Positions 17,721-26,852 of a DNA stretch of 64,000 nucleotides are shown here, one piece after another. The notes below the pieces were generated by a model. It was given only the letters and a program-made list of their open reading frames with translations, was not told the DNA's origin and did no database searches. Source of the DNA: Pedobacter puniceum (GTDB lineage: Bacteria; Bacteroidota; Bacteroidia; Sphingobacteriales; Sphingobacteriaceae); the NCBI RefSeq assembly GCF_009674685.1, contig NZ_WKJI01000001.1:124001-188000 (forward strand). The letters run 5' to 3'. The stretch's first letter is position 1. Every line of letters starts with the position of its first letter. Both the position numbers and the translations under genes were made by a program.

Positions 17721-18737
17721 TTAATCCAAATCCACTACCGCTTTAATAACGCCATTTTCTGGATTTAGCCAAGTATGAAACTGGTCTTTAACCTCATCAA
17801 ATTTTACACGATGTGTGATATAAGTAGTTGGGTCTACTTCTTTATTTTCCATAGCCTTTATCACATGCTCAAAATCTTCACGAGTAGCATTTCTACTGCT
17901 CATTAAAGTAGCCTCTCTCTTGTGGAACTCTGGGTGACTAAAGCTGATATCACCTTTTTGTAAACCTATCAAAACAAATCTTGCTCCATGCGCCATATAC
18001 TGAAAAGCATTGTTGATAGCTTTTAAATTTCCGGTAGCATCAATCACCACGGTTGGCATATCGCCATTAGTTATTTTTTTTAGTTCTTCGGTAACATCTG
18101 CCTCTAAGGCATTAATGGTATAATCAACTTTTAAGCGCTCTTTACAAAAAGAAAGGCGGTTTTCATTAATATCTAAAGCAATTACTTTTGCCCCGGCTAT
18201 ACGAGCAAATTCCATAGTGCCTAAGCCAATAGGGCCAGCACCAATTACTAAAACAAATTCTCCTGGTGTAACTTGGGCTCTTCTTACGCCATGGGCACCA
18301 ATAGCCAAGGGTTCTACCAAAGCCAAAGCATCAAAGCCTAATTGATTACCATGTAAAAGCGCATAAGATGGTACCGATACATATTCTGCCATGCCACCAT
18401 CAATATGAACACCAAAAACTTGTATAGCAGCACAACAGTTTGGCTTCTGATTTCTACAAGCCACACATTTACCACAATTGAAATAAGGGATGAAACTTAC
18501 TGATTCTCCAACTTTAAAATCAGGAGCGCCATCTACAGCTATAAGTTCTCCAGCCAATTCATGTCCCAATATTCTAGGATAGCTAAAGAAAGGTTGCGTA
18601 CCTTCAAAAGCATGTAAATCTGTGCCGCAAATGCCTATTCTTTTTATTTTAATGATGGCTTGTCCTTTTTCTAAAACAGGTTCTGTAGCTGTTCTATAGG
18701 CAAATTTTCCAGGCTCCAGGCATTCTAATACTTTCAT
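17721..18737 (-). CDS. Zinc-binding alcohol dehydrogenase (MDR), putative deoxysugar-acid dehydrogenase of the fucose operon
   Basis: 338 residues. GroES-like N-terminal domain with catalytic zinc ligands Cys37 (GICGTDLH) and His59-Glu60 (GHE), and structural zinc Cys88, 91, 94 and 102 (NCGKCVACRNQKPNCC). The Rossmann fold has VIGAGPIGLG (about 164-173) and a downstream acidic residue (ALDIN) that points to NAD. It is the last gene of a four-gene minus-strand operon and starts 12 bp after the amidohydrolase stop. By context it probably oxidises an intermediate of non-phosphorylating L-fucose breakdown, such as 2-keto-3-deoxy-L-fuconate; that step is inference. Sequence alone would also allow a sorbitol- or threonine-type dehydrogenase. 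Confidence 0.85.
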   Translation of the reverse strand: MKVLECLEPGKFAYRTATEPVLEKGQAIIKIKRIGICGTDLHAFEGTQPFFSYPRILGHELAGELIAVDGAPDFKVGESVSFIPYFNCGKCVACRNQKPNCCAAIQVFGVHIDGGMAEYVSVPSYALLHGNQLGFDALALVEPLAIGAHGVRRAQVTPGEFVLVIGAGPIGLGTMEFARIAGAKVIALDINENRLSFCKERLKVDYTINALEADVTEELKKITNGDMPTVVIDATGNLKAINNAFQYMAHGARFVLIGLQKGDISFSHPEFHKREATLMSSRNATREDFEHVIKAMENKEVDPTTYITHRVKFDEVKDQFHTWLNPENGVIKAVVDLD

Positions 18738-18749
18738 GAATAATCTTTG

Positions 18750-19577
18750 TTATATGTTATAAAATTTGGCAGCGTTTTCTCCCATCACCTTAGCTTGCTC
18801 TATACTAGATAAAGATTGGATATAGGTTTTAAAAATCTCTAAAACCTGCTTATAATCGGCAGCAACGCGGCAAACTGGCCAATCACTACCATACATCAAT
18901 CTATCTGTACCAAATGCATTAAAAACAATATCCAGATAAGGCTCAAAATCTTCTTGTTTCCAATTTTTCCAGTCTGCCTCCGTTACCATACCAGAAACTT
19001 TGCAATATACATTCTCATGTTCTGCAAGTTTTCGGATGGCTTTCTCCCAATCTGTAATTTTTTGATTTTTAATATCTGGTTTAGCAATATGGTCTAGTAC
19101 GAAAGCTTGGTTAGGAAAGGTTTCAACCAAAGTGCTAGAGAAGTTAATTTGGTCTTCAAAAATCAGGATATCATAAGTAAAACCAAATTGTTGAAGCTTA
19201 GAAATACCATTCATGAACTCCTTTTTCAGCATCAGCGCTCTATCTTGCTCGCCTTGTAAAACATGGCGGAAACCTTTCATGATAGGAAACTGTTGGTAAT
19301 AGGCCAAACGTTCTTCTATATTATCAGCTTGTAAATCAACCCAACCTACTACGCCTTTAATAAAATTATTTTTAGACGCATTATTTAGCTGGAAATCATT
19401 TTCCTCTTCTGATTGATGAGATTGTACTGTGATACAGCCGTCTAAACCATTTTCTTTTAAAATAGGGTGTAAGTCTTCAGGTAAATGGTTTTGCCTGATG
19501 ACTGACATGTCATCAGAAATCCAATCGTATTTTATAGGGTCGTATACCCAGAAATGTTGATGTGCATCTATTTTCAT
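18750..19577 (-). CDS. Amidohydrolase, probable L-fuconolactonase
   Basis: 275 residues of the amidohydrolase-2 (COG3618) family. Features: metal-site start DAHQHFW (H6, H8), the segment VDLQADNIEERLAYY, FRHVLQGE, LDHIAKPDI, and the C-terminal MYGSDWPVCR with the catalytic Asp. The family includes L-fuconolactonase and L-rhamnono-lactonase, which open sugar 1,4/1,5-lactones in the cytoplasm. It sits 4 bp after an aldo/keto reductase able to make such a lactone and shares its operon with an L-fucose permease, so L-fucono-lactone is the favoured substrate. Rhamnono-lactone is the main alternative. Confidence 0.85.
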   Translation of the reverse strand: MKIDAHQHFWVYDPIKYDWISDDMSVIRQNHLPEDLHPILKENGLDGCITVQSHQSEEENDFQLNNASKNNFIKGVVGWVDLQADNIEERLAYYQQFPIMKGFRHVLQGEQDRALMLKKEFMNGISKLQQFGFTYDILIFEDQINFSSTLVETFPNQAFVLDHIAKPDIKNQKITDWEKAIRKLAEHENVYCKVSGMVTEADWKNWKQEDFEPYLDIVFNAFGTDRLMYGSDWPVCRVAADYKQVLEIFKTYIQSLSSIEQAKVMGENAAKFYNI

Positions 19578-19581
19578 ATCC

Positions 19582-20622
19582 TTAAGAAATGCTTAAACTA
19601 GGTTTTAAGGTAATTAAATTTTCTTCTTCAAGTTTTTGCCAAAAAGCGTCGCAAATGTAATCATTTGCCATGGCTATATTACCTTCAACACGTTTTGGAT
19701 TGCTGGTATTAAGTGCAATACTTTTTACACCAGGTGCCGATAAGCCAAACTGTACACAAGCGCTCGCTGGTTTAACGTCAAATTCTGTACAAATTTTATA
19801 AAACTTGTCTCGCCATTTAAATAGCTCCTGATGCTGTGGCTTATCTCTACTTACCGGAACGTAGTTGTAAAAATCTCCGCCAGTTAAAAAGCCAGCGTTA
19901 AACACTGCCGAATTGATAATGCTTACACCTTTTTGGCTTAAAGCAGTCATAAAATCTAGTAATTCTTTCGGGTGACTATAAACTGTCATGCTGTTGGCTA
20001 TCATCACCCAATCAAAATCTAAATCAGCACTAAGCTCTTTAATAATTTTCCAATCTTTAGCACCTACACCTATGACTTTAACTTTACCTTGTCTTTTTAA
20101 ATCAAACAAAGCTTTATAAGCATCCAAAATGTTTTGATATCTTTTAGAACGATCTTCTGCAGAGCTTGCTGCAATTAAATACTCGTCTGGGTCATGTACA
20201 GAAACCATTTGTGGGATATATGGACCCAATAATTGGTTGCCTTGTTCAAAGCATTCTAAAATACCATCATAACTTATTTTTTGTACCGCATCGTTTTTAA
20301 GATTTTTCCAAACATAGGGCTCAAAAGTAGGTTCGTCGGTTTTAAGCTCGGTACGTAACCAACCTAGTTTATTACTGATGATTACTTCTTCTGGTTTAAC
20401 GTTTAGCTTCTTCAGACAATCTCCTAAAGCTTCTAAAGCTAAACCAGCACCATATTTACCCGCACTATCAAATACCACAGGCTTGTCAGAATGTAGAAAG
20501 CATTGTTTAACAATTTCTAGTTTGGTGTCATCATCTAATGCTGTAAATAAATTACCTAAGCTGCTGGTTCCAAAAATTACTTTTGGTATTTGTAACCCTT
20601 CGCTACTGTTTGTACTATTCAT
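19582..20622 (-). CDS. Aldo/keto reductase, probable L-fucose (D-threo-aldose) 1-dehydrogenase
   Basis: 346 residues forming a TIM-barrel aldo/keto reductase. Catalytic-tetrad features: the Asp/Tyr segment FDSAGKYGAGLAEALG-like (FDSAGKYGAG, about 51-60), Lys in SNKLGW, and His in VSVHDPDEY. Members close to this architecture act as D-threo-aldose 1-dehydrogenase, oxidising L-fucose or L-galactose to the lactone with NAD(P). It follows the permease by 6 bp and precedes the lactonase by 4 bp, a typical gene order for oxidative L-fucose use. The start MNSTNSSEG gives a Ser/Asn-rich N-terminus; a later start is less likely since PKVIFGTSSLG is the first strand. Confidence 0.86.
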   Translation of the reverse strand: MNSTNSSEGLQIPKVIFGTSSLGNLFTALDDDTKLEIVKQCFLHSDKPVVFDSAGKYGAGLALEALGDCLKKLNVKPEEVIISNKLGWLRTELKTDEPTFEPYVWKNLKNDAVQKISYDGILECFEQGNQLLGPYIPQMVSVHDPDEYLIAASSAEDRSKRYQNILDAYKALFDLKRQGKVKVIGVGAKDWKIIKELSADLDFDWVMIANSMTVYSHPKELLDFMTALSQKGVSIINSAVFNAGFLTGGDFYNYVPVSRDKPQHQELFKWRDKFYKICTEFDVKPASACVQFGLSAPGVKSIALNTSNPKRVEGNIAMANDYICDAFWQKLEEENLITLKPSLSIS

Positions 20623-20628
20623 AAAAAA

Positions 20629-21879
20629 TTAATGAGCTGCTGTAAGTTTTAAGTTTTCTATTTTAATGTTTTTAATGGCGAAATATAAGACCATCAATAG
20701 GCAAACTGCTGGTATGGTATAAGCTATTTGTATATTGCTGATATCTGATACTGCCCCCATGATCACTGGGAAAACTGCACCCCCTACAATAGACATAATC
20801 ACCAATGATGAGCCGTCTTTTGTTTTGCTTCCTAAGCCTCTTACGCTTAAAGCAAAAATGGTAGGGAACATGATAGATAGGAAGAATTGAACGGCTGTAA
20901 GAGCATAAATGGTAAACATACCGGATGTAAATACCGCTACTAATAAAAGTAAAATGACAATGATAGTATAAGCAGCAAGTAGTTTTGGTGGAGCAATAAA
21001 CCTCATGAAGAAAGTGCCAGCAAACCTGCCAATCATAAAGCCTAATAAAGCACCAGATAAGTAATAAGCTGCTGATACTTCATTGATACCTACAACATAA
21101 CCACAAAAGCGTATAAAGAAACTACTGATACAAACTTGTGCACCAACATAGAAAAATTGAGCTAGAACGCCTTGTATTAAGTTTTTTTCTTTAAAGATAG
21201 AACCCTTAGTTTCTAAAGAATCATCTTCTTTTATTTCTGGAAGATGGGTTCTCCACAAAAATATAGCTACCAGCAATACTACTATCCCGATTACAATAAA
21301 AGGTAATTGTACAGATTCTGCTTCCCGTTGTAAGAAGCTGTCTATTTCAGCAGGGGATAAGCCACTTTGGGTATCGGTATTAAATTCTTTTCCTGAAAGG
21401 ATGAAGCGCCCACCTATGGCAGGAGCTAAGAAAGCTGCTAAGCCATTAAAAGATTGGGCAAAATTAAGACGCTGTGTACCAGTAGCAGGATCGCCCAAAA
21501 CCGTCATATAAGGGTTTGCCGCAGTTTCTAGAAAGGTTAAGCCACTGGCTATGATAAATAATGCTGCTAAAAAGAATACAAAAGAACGAGTTTCTGCTGC
21601 AGGGTAAAATAAGAATGCCCCAATAGCAAACATCATTAAACCGAATATGATGCCGCCTTTATAACCAAAGCGTTTCATGAATTTTCCTGCTGGGATAGCA
21701 AATAGGAAATAAGCGATGTAAGAAGCAGAGTCTATAAAAGCAGATTGTGTATCTGTTAGCTGACACGCTTTTTTTAAATGAGGGATAAGAATAGGGTTAA
21801 GGTTTAAAGCAAATCCCCATAAAAAGAATAAGGAGGTAATTAAAATTACCGCAAATAAAGGCTTGTTATTTGATTTCAT
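20629..21879 (-). CDS. fucP: L-fucose:H+ symporter, FucP-type MFS permease
   Basis: 416 residues with 12 predicted helices. FucP-family marks: LFFLWGFALNLNPILIPHLK in helix 1 (the family has LFFLWGFxxxLNDILI), AYFLFAIPAGKFMKRFGYK, and FLETAANPYMTVLG in helix 4-5. It imports L-fucose with a proton across the inner membrane. It is the first gene of the four-gene operon, 101 bp from the divergent LacI gene, with a palindromic operator between. FucP relatives also carry glucose/galactose or N-acetylglucosamine (GluP/NagP), so the substrate rests on the operon partners. Confidence 0.88.
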   Translation of the reverse strand: MKSNNKPLFAVILITSLFFLWGFALNLNPILIPHLKKACQLTDTQSAFIDSASYIAYFLFAIPAGKFMKRFGYKGGIIFGLMMFAIGAFLFYPAAETRSFVFFLAALFIIASGLTFLETAANPYMTVLGDPATGTQRLNFAQSFNGLAAFLAPAIGGRFILSGKEFNTDTQSGLSPAEIDSFLQREAESVQLPFIVIGIVVLLVAIFLWRTHLPEIKEDDSLETKGSIFKEKNLIQGVLAQFFYVGAQVCISSFFIRFCGYVVGINEVSAAYYLSGALLGFMIGRFAGTFFMRFIAPPKLLAAYTIIVILLLLVAVFTSGMFTIYALTAVQFFLSIMFPTIFALSVRGLGSKTKDGSSLVIMSIVGGAVFPVIMGAVSDISNIQIAYTIPAVCLLMVLYFAIKNIKIENLKLTAAH

Positions 21880-21909
21880 TTTTTTTGAAGGTTATAATAG
21901 GTTATGGAA

Positions 21910-21917
21910 CAAATATA
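21910..21917 (-). promoter_or_regulatory. Candidate -7 box of the fucose operon
   Basis: On the minus strand TATATTTG matches TAnnTTTG, 30 bp before the permease ATG. The operator palindrome sits just upstream, where it could block RNA polymerase. Confidence 0.5.
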
Positions 21918-21925
21918 ACTTATTG

Positions 21926-21937
21926 GAAATCGATTTC
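21926..21937. promoter_or_regulatory. Probable LacI-family operator
   Basis: A perfect 12-bp palindrome GAAATCGATTTC with a central CG, as LacI-family operators usually have, in the 101-bp gap between the divergent lacI-type gene and the permease operon. Confidence 0.72.
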
Positions 21938-21980
21938 TAAAATATTATTTAATTTTTTTTAAACTGTTTTATGTAGTTTT

Positions 21981-23021
21981 ATGGCTATTGTTCACATGGC
22001 TAAAAGAGAAAAGAGAATAACCATTTATGATTTAGCAAAATCATTAAACATTGCACCATCGTCTGTATCGAAGGCGTTAAACAATTCGCATGCTATTAGT
22101 AGTAAGATTAAAAAGATGGTGGAAGATAAAGCTAAAGAGCTTAATTATATCCATAATACCAATGCTGCTAATTTAAGAAGAGGTTTTACCCGTATTATAG
22201 GGGTTATTGTACCCAAAATAAATGAATCTTTTTTTGCCAATATCATTGCCGGTATAGAGAAGGTTTGTGTGCAGTATCAATACAGTTTAATTATTTGCCA
22301 AACAGAAGAATCGCTAGAAAAAGAAGTAAATGCGGTAAAAACTTTAATTAGGCAAAATGTGGATTGTATTTTAATTTCTTTATCTCTAGAGACACAAACT
22401 ACAGCACATTTAGAAGAAATTAAAAATAACCATATTCATTTTATACAGTTTGATAGGGTATCGCCAGCCGTAGATAGCTATACTGTAGTAAACGACAATG
22501 CAGCGGCCTCTTATCAAGCAGTAAAACATTTAGCTGAACAAGGGTATCAAAAAATAGCTTATTTTGGTGGTCCTGCTCATTTAAACCTTTATCAGGAAAG
22601 AAAAAAGGGATATAAAAATGCTCTTAAAGATTTAGGTTTAACCTTTAACGAAGCTTTTGTTAAAGATGAGATTATTTCTACCGAAAATGGTAGGCAAGAA
22701 GCTTTAAGCCTGCTTCAGGCTGATGTTAAACCAGATGCTTTTTTGTGTACCTCAGATTATGTTTCTTTGGGTGTATTAGAAGCCTTAAAGACGCTAAATT
22801 TAACATCTCCTAAAGATATTGGTATCATCGGTTTTGCCAATGAGATGTTTACCCAATTGATACAGCCTTCCTTATCCTCTGTAAATCAATTTAGTTATGA
22901 AATGGGCGAGCAAATTGCTAAGCTTTATTTTGATGAGGTGATGAAAAATAAAGAAAATGATAAGGTAAAATCTGTTAAAGTAAAAACAGAAATTGTTGAG
23001 CGATCATCATCAAGCAGGTAA
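21981..23021 (+). CDS. LacI-family transcriptional regulator of the fucose operon
   Basis: 346 residues. N-terminal LacI HTH (about 12-58; ITIYDLAKSLNIAPSSVSKALNN) and hinge, then a periplasmic-binding-protein-like sensor domain (from IIGVIVPKINESFFANIIAG) with the C-terminal PSLSSVNQFSYEMG typical of the family. It is divergent from the sugar operon and shares its regulatory region, so it most likely represses the operon until fucose or a metabolite binds. An ATG at 21996 (MAKREKR) is an equally good start. The inducer is inferred. Confidence 0.9.
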   Translation: MAIVHMAKREKRITIYDLAKSLNIAPSSVSKALNNSHAISSKIKKMVEDKAKELNYIHNTNAANLRRGFTRIIGVIVPKINESFFANIIAGIEKVCVQYQYSLIICQTEESLEKEVNAVKTLIRQNVDCILISLSLETQTTAHLEEIKNNHIHFIQFDRVSPAVDSYTVVNDNAAASYQAVKHLAEQGYQKIAYFGGPAHLNLYQERKKGYKNALKDLGLTFNEAFVKDEIISTENGRQEALSLLQADVKPDAFLCTSDYVSLGVLEALKTLNLTSPKDIGIIGFANEMFTQLIQPSLSSVNQFSYEMGEQIAKLYFDEVMKNKENDKVKSVKVKTEIVERSSSSR

Positions 23022-23308
23022 TACACAAAAGTCTATAAAAATGTTAAGCCCCAAACCGGGGAGGAATGGAGCTTAAACTAACCAATTATAAACCTAATTT
23101 TTATGATAGGACAACCTAAAAATGTAATAATTCTTTGTTTATTACGATGGTGTAAAATTAACACTAACAGCTGGGTTTATTGTCATGCTAACGTCATGAG
23201 CATATAATGCTTTTGTTACATAAATGTGTTTTTATGGTTAAAAAAGCGATTTTTACACCTAAACATTCCTTAAAATTTATAAATTAGAGCCTCACTTTAA
23301 ACCATTTT

Positions 23309-26167
23309 ATGAAAGGAAGTTCTTCATTGTTAGTTGTTTTTCTGTTTCTGAGTGTTTTTACTGCTCTAGCAGATGATCAGTCGAAGAAGAGAAAATTTAA
23401 ACTTCCTGTGGGTGTAAGTTCTAAAGATTATATTCCTAATAGTATAATTATAAAATATAAAAACATCAGTACCACAACCAGTCGTTCTGTAGAGAACAAG
23501 CTGATGGTAGGTAAACAAAAGGTGCAATTTGTAAAGCATCAGCCTATTTTAAAGGTAAATTACCTTTATGATCTTCCTTTACAAAAGCAGCTAGCTCTAG
23601 ATAAGGCTGGGGTAAATAAAATTTTTGAGTTAGAATACCGTTCCTCAGCACCTATAGAAGAGGTTATTAATGCCCTATTAGAACAGGAGGAGGTAGAATA
23701 CGCTGAGCCTAGATATATCTACCGTACAACTAATGCTCCTAATGATCCTTTTTTTCTACAAGGTTTTCAAAATAGTCTTTCACAAGTGAAGGCATTAGAA
23801 GCCTGGGGTATTCAGAGTTCTGCCAACGGTCAAATTATTGCCGTTATAGATTCTGGAGCCGATTTGGAACATGAAGATTTAGCTGCTAATATCTATCTAA
23901 ATACCAACGACCCTATTAATGGTATAGATGATGACGGGGATGGTTATACTGATAATTACAGGGGGTGGGATTTTGTAGGTGCTTCTTTTACCGGAGGTAC
24001 ACCTGATAATAATCCAGATATTCCGGCAGATAGCTTAGACCATGGAATGCATGTAGCGGGTATAGCCGCTGCCGTTACCAATAATGCTAAAGGAGTGGCT
24101 AGTGTTTCCAGAGATGCCAAATTAATGATACTAAAAGCAGGTTCTGATGATAATGCTTCCGCCATTTACAGAGGCTACGAAGCTATTTTATATGCGGTAA
24201 ATAAAGGTGTTAAAATTATCAATTGCTCTTGGGGAGGGCCAGGGTTTAGCTCTTTTGGGCAAGATATCATCAATTTTGCAGTGAGTAATGGTGCTTTAGT
24301 TGTTGCTGCAGCAGGTAATAGCGGAAGAGATGGTTTGGATTATCCTGCTGCTTATAAGGGTGTTTTGGCAGTAGCAAATGTAAATGCTAATGATGTTAAA
24401 GCGGGCAGCTCTAGCTATGGCTTTGATGTAGATATTGCTGCTCCGGGGCAGAATATTTTTAGCACTATTAATGGAGGAGCTTATGGCACTAAATCAGGTA
24501 CCTCCATGGCTACACCTTTGGTATCAAGTGCGGCAGCTCTTGTTGCTGCAAAATATCCTAATTTATCCGGAGTTGCTATTGGTGAAATATTAAGGTTAAG
24601 TGCTGATGATATCAGTAACATTGGCGATAATGCCGCTTACCAAAATAAGTTAGGGAAAGGCAGGCTCAACGTTTTTAAAGCACTGCAAAATAATTCTTTT
24701 GTCGCTATAAGAAGACAAAATATTATTATTGAAGATAATTCTAATGGTGTTTTAGCGGCCGGAGATACAGTAAATTTAGCTGTTGATTTAAAAAGTATTC
24801 TGGGTAATGTTAATAACCTGAGCGTTACTTTACAAACAAATAATTCTGATGTTGAAGTTATTACCCCAACCTTAGTTTTAAATAGCTTAAATGAGTTAGA
24901 AGTAAAGCGTTTAGGGTTTTTTAAGATATTCTTATCACCTCAAACACAAGAAAACAGAGAAATAATTTTTACCCTAACTTATCAGTCATCCAACTATCAA
25001 GATCAGGAGTTTTTCTCTTTAAGGGTTAACCTAGATTATCTGAATATTATTAACAATCAAATTGCTACTACTTTAACCAGTAATGGAAGAGTAGGTTTTA
25101 GTTCAAATGATGCAGAAAATGGTTTGGGCTTTATCTATCAAAACAAAAATCTGCTTTATGAATCTTCTCTCATGATAGGCAATAGCGCTACCAGAATTTC
25201 CAATAATACGCGTTCGCCGCAAATTGGCAGTTCTGAAGAAGATTTTATAAAAATATCAAGACCTATAAAAAACAATGCTAATACAACGGCCTTAGAAGCC
25301 TCGGCTACTTTTAATGATTATGGCTCAAACAGTCCTTTAGATGTAGAGGTTACAAATCGGCATATTGCATATCCTAATTCTCCGGATGATAAATATGTGC
25401 TGATAGATTATATCATCAAGAATAAAAGTATTGTGCCCTTAAATGGGATTTATATTGGTTTATTTTGCGATTGGGATGTAGAAGCTAGTGATAAAAACGT
25501 AGTAAAATATCAGCCTGCTGAAACTTTAGCTTACACTTACTCTTTAAATCCGGGTAACCCTTATACTGCGGTTAAGGTGTTAAATACTGATGGGGCTATT
25601 CAGTTTTATCCGATGTCATATCAATTGGTAGGTGATGTTCTGGAGGATGATGTTTTTACGAGGGCAGAGAAATTTACAACACTTAGCAGTGGTGTCTTTA
25701 AAACAGAGTTGGGAGAAAGTTTAGGAGGCTTGGATGTGATGTATACCATTGGCGCAGGTCCTTATAATATTGCTTCAGGAGATTCTGTTCAAGTAGCTTT
25801 TGCTTTTATTGCAGGAGATAATTTAAATGACATCATAGTTTCTGCTAATGCCGCCGAGCAAAAGTTTAAGAACATTCAGTTGGTTGTTCCAGAACCTATT
25901 GATAGGTTTAAAGTATCTCAGAATTATCCTAACCCTACAAGAAGAAATACCTATTTTGATATGTTTTTGCCAGAGGCGGGTGCTGTAAGTGCAGATTTGT
26001 TTGATATTGGTGGTAGGAAACTCAAAAATATATACAATAGCACTCAGCTAGATGCAGGTAAACATACTATAGCAACGCAAGTAGATGATTTAAGTACCGG
26101 TATCTATTATGTAGAGTTTCGTTATCAAGAAAGCAGAGAAATCGTGAAAATTATTGTGACAAGATAA
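23309..26167 (+). CDS. Secreted subtilisin-like serine protease (S8) with T9SS sorting domain
   Basis: 952 residues. Signal peptide 1-21. An N-terminal propeptide-like part precedes the S8 domain with the catalytic triad Asp181 (AVIDSGADLEHEDL), His245 (DHGMHVAGIAA) and Ser399 (SGTSMATP); the oxyanion region AAAGNSG is kept. An Asp-rich insert NGIDDDGDGYTDN may bind calcium. A long beta-rich region (about 470-860) of unknown role follows. The C-terminal 80 residues (YPNPTRRNTYFDM, ending IVTR) are a T9SS type A sorting domain. It is therefore an exported or surface-bound protease for extracellular protein. It is monocistronic and ends 1 bp from the convergent tdk gene. Confidence 0.95.
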   Translation: MKGSSSLLVVFLFLSVFTALADDQSKKRKFKLPVGVSSKDYIPNSIIIKYKNISTTTSRSVENKLMVGKQKVQFVKHQPILKVNYLYDLPLQKQLALDKAGVNKIFELEYRSSAPIEEVINALLEQEEVEYAEPRYIYRTTNAPNDPFFLQGFQNSLSQVKALEAWGIQSSANGQIIAVIDSGADLEHEDLAANIYLNTNDPINGIDDDGDGYTDNYRGWDFVGASFTGGTPDNNPDIPADSLDHGMHVAGIAAAVTNNAKGVASVSRDAKLMILKAGSDDNASAIYRGYEAILYAVNKGVKIINCSWGGPGFSSFGQDIINFAVSNGALVVAAAGNSGRDGLDYPAAYKGVLAVANVNANDVKAGSSSYGFDVDIAAPGQNIFSTINGGAYGTKSGTSMATPLVSSAAALVAAKYPNLSGVAIGEILRLSADDISNIGDNAAYQNKLGKGRLNVFKALQNNSFVAIRRQNIIIEDNSNGVLAAGDTVNLAVDLKSILGNVNNLSVTLQTNNSDVEVITPTLVLNSLNELEVKRLGFFKIFLSPQTQENREIIFTLTYQSSNYQDQEFFSLRVNLDYLNIINNQIATTLTSNGRVGFSSNDAENGLGFIYQNKNLLYESSLMIGNSATRISNNTRSPQIGSSEEDFIKISRPIKNNANTTALEASATFNDYGSNSPLDVEVTNRHIAYPNSPDDKYVLIDYIIKNKSIVPLNGIYIGLFCDWDVEASDKNVVKYQPAETLAYTYSLNPGNPYTAVKVLNTDGAIQFYPMSYQLVGDVLEDDVFTRAEKFTTLSSGVFKTELGESLGGLDVMYTIGAGPYNIASGDSVQVAFAFIAGDNLNDIIVSANAAEQKFKNIQLVVPEPIDRFKVSQNYPNPTRRNTYFDMFLPEAGAVSADLFDIGGRKLKNIYNSTQLDAGKHTIATQVDDLSTGIYYVEFRYQESREIVKIIVTR

Positions 26168-26168
26168 T

Positions 26169-26726
26169 TTATTCAGAAGTATGGTAGCAAACTCGGCAAC
26201 GTGGTTCGTAACTTTCTTTTTCTCCTAAAAGTACTTTATTGGTGTTTTCAATCAGCCTATAGCTGTAAAGTGCTGGACCTCCACATTTTACACAAACCGC
26301 TTGTACTTTAGTAACTTCTTCTGCTATAGCCATTAAAGCAGGCATAGGGCCAAAGGGTTTACCTGTAAAATCCATATCTAGGCCTGCTACAATTACCCTA
26401 ATACCTTTATTGGCCAGTTTAACGCAAACATCTGGCAACTCATCATCAAAGAATTGGGCTTCATCAATACCAACTACTTGTGTATTGCTACCATAAAGTA
26501 AAATTGCTGATGAATGATCAACCGGGGTAGAGTGGATAGAATTTAAATCATGAGATACAACTGCAACTTCATCATATCTGGTATCGGTTTTAGGCTTAAA
26601 AATTTCTACTTGTAATTTAGCTATTTCGGCCCTTCTTAGCCTTCTAATTAACTCTTCTGTTTTACCAGAAAACATAGAACCACAAATAACTTCTATGCTT
26701 CCTCCCAATTCGCTTTTTCTTTTCAA
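26169..26726 (-). CDS. tdk: Thymidine kinase (type II)
   Basis: 185 residues. Phosphorylates thymidine to dTMP in the salvage pathway. P-loop [14 protein letters not shown] (about 16-29), the Walker B-like DEAQFFDD with catalytic Glu, the lasso Tyr/Arg region, and a zinc site formed by CVKCGG and CRVCYH. The length matches bacterial type II enzymes. It is convergent with the protease gene, with 1 bp between stops, and divergent from an uncharacterised gene. A 6+6-bp inverted repeat (TCTGAA/TTCAGA, 26758-26773) lies upstream; its role is unknown. Confidence 0.96.
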   Translation of the reverse strand: MKRKSELGGSIEVICGSMFSGKTEELIRRLRRAEIAKLQVEIFKPKTDTRYDEVAVVSHDLNSIHSTPVDHSSAILLYGSNTQVVGIDEAQFFDDELPDVCVKLANKGIRVIVAGLDMDFTGKPFGPMPALMAIAEEVTKVQAVCVKCGGPALYSYRLIENTNKVLLGEKESYEPRCRVCYHTSE

Positions 26727-26852
26727 GATACCGTTTTTAATGATATAATTATTTGCTTCTGAAAACGTTCAGAGAAACGAATATCAGAATTTTAATGTTA
26801 TTTTTGAATGAGTATTTACCAACATCGTTGAGCCCGAGAAATATAAATCAAT

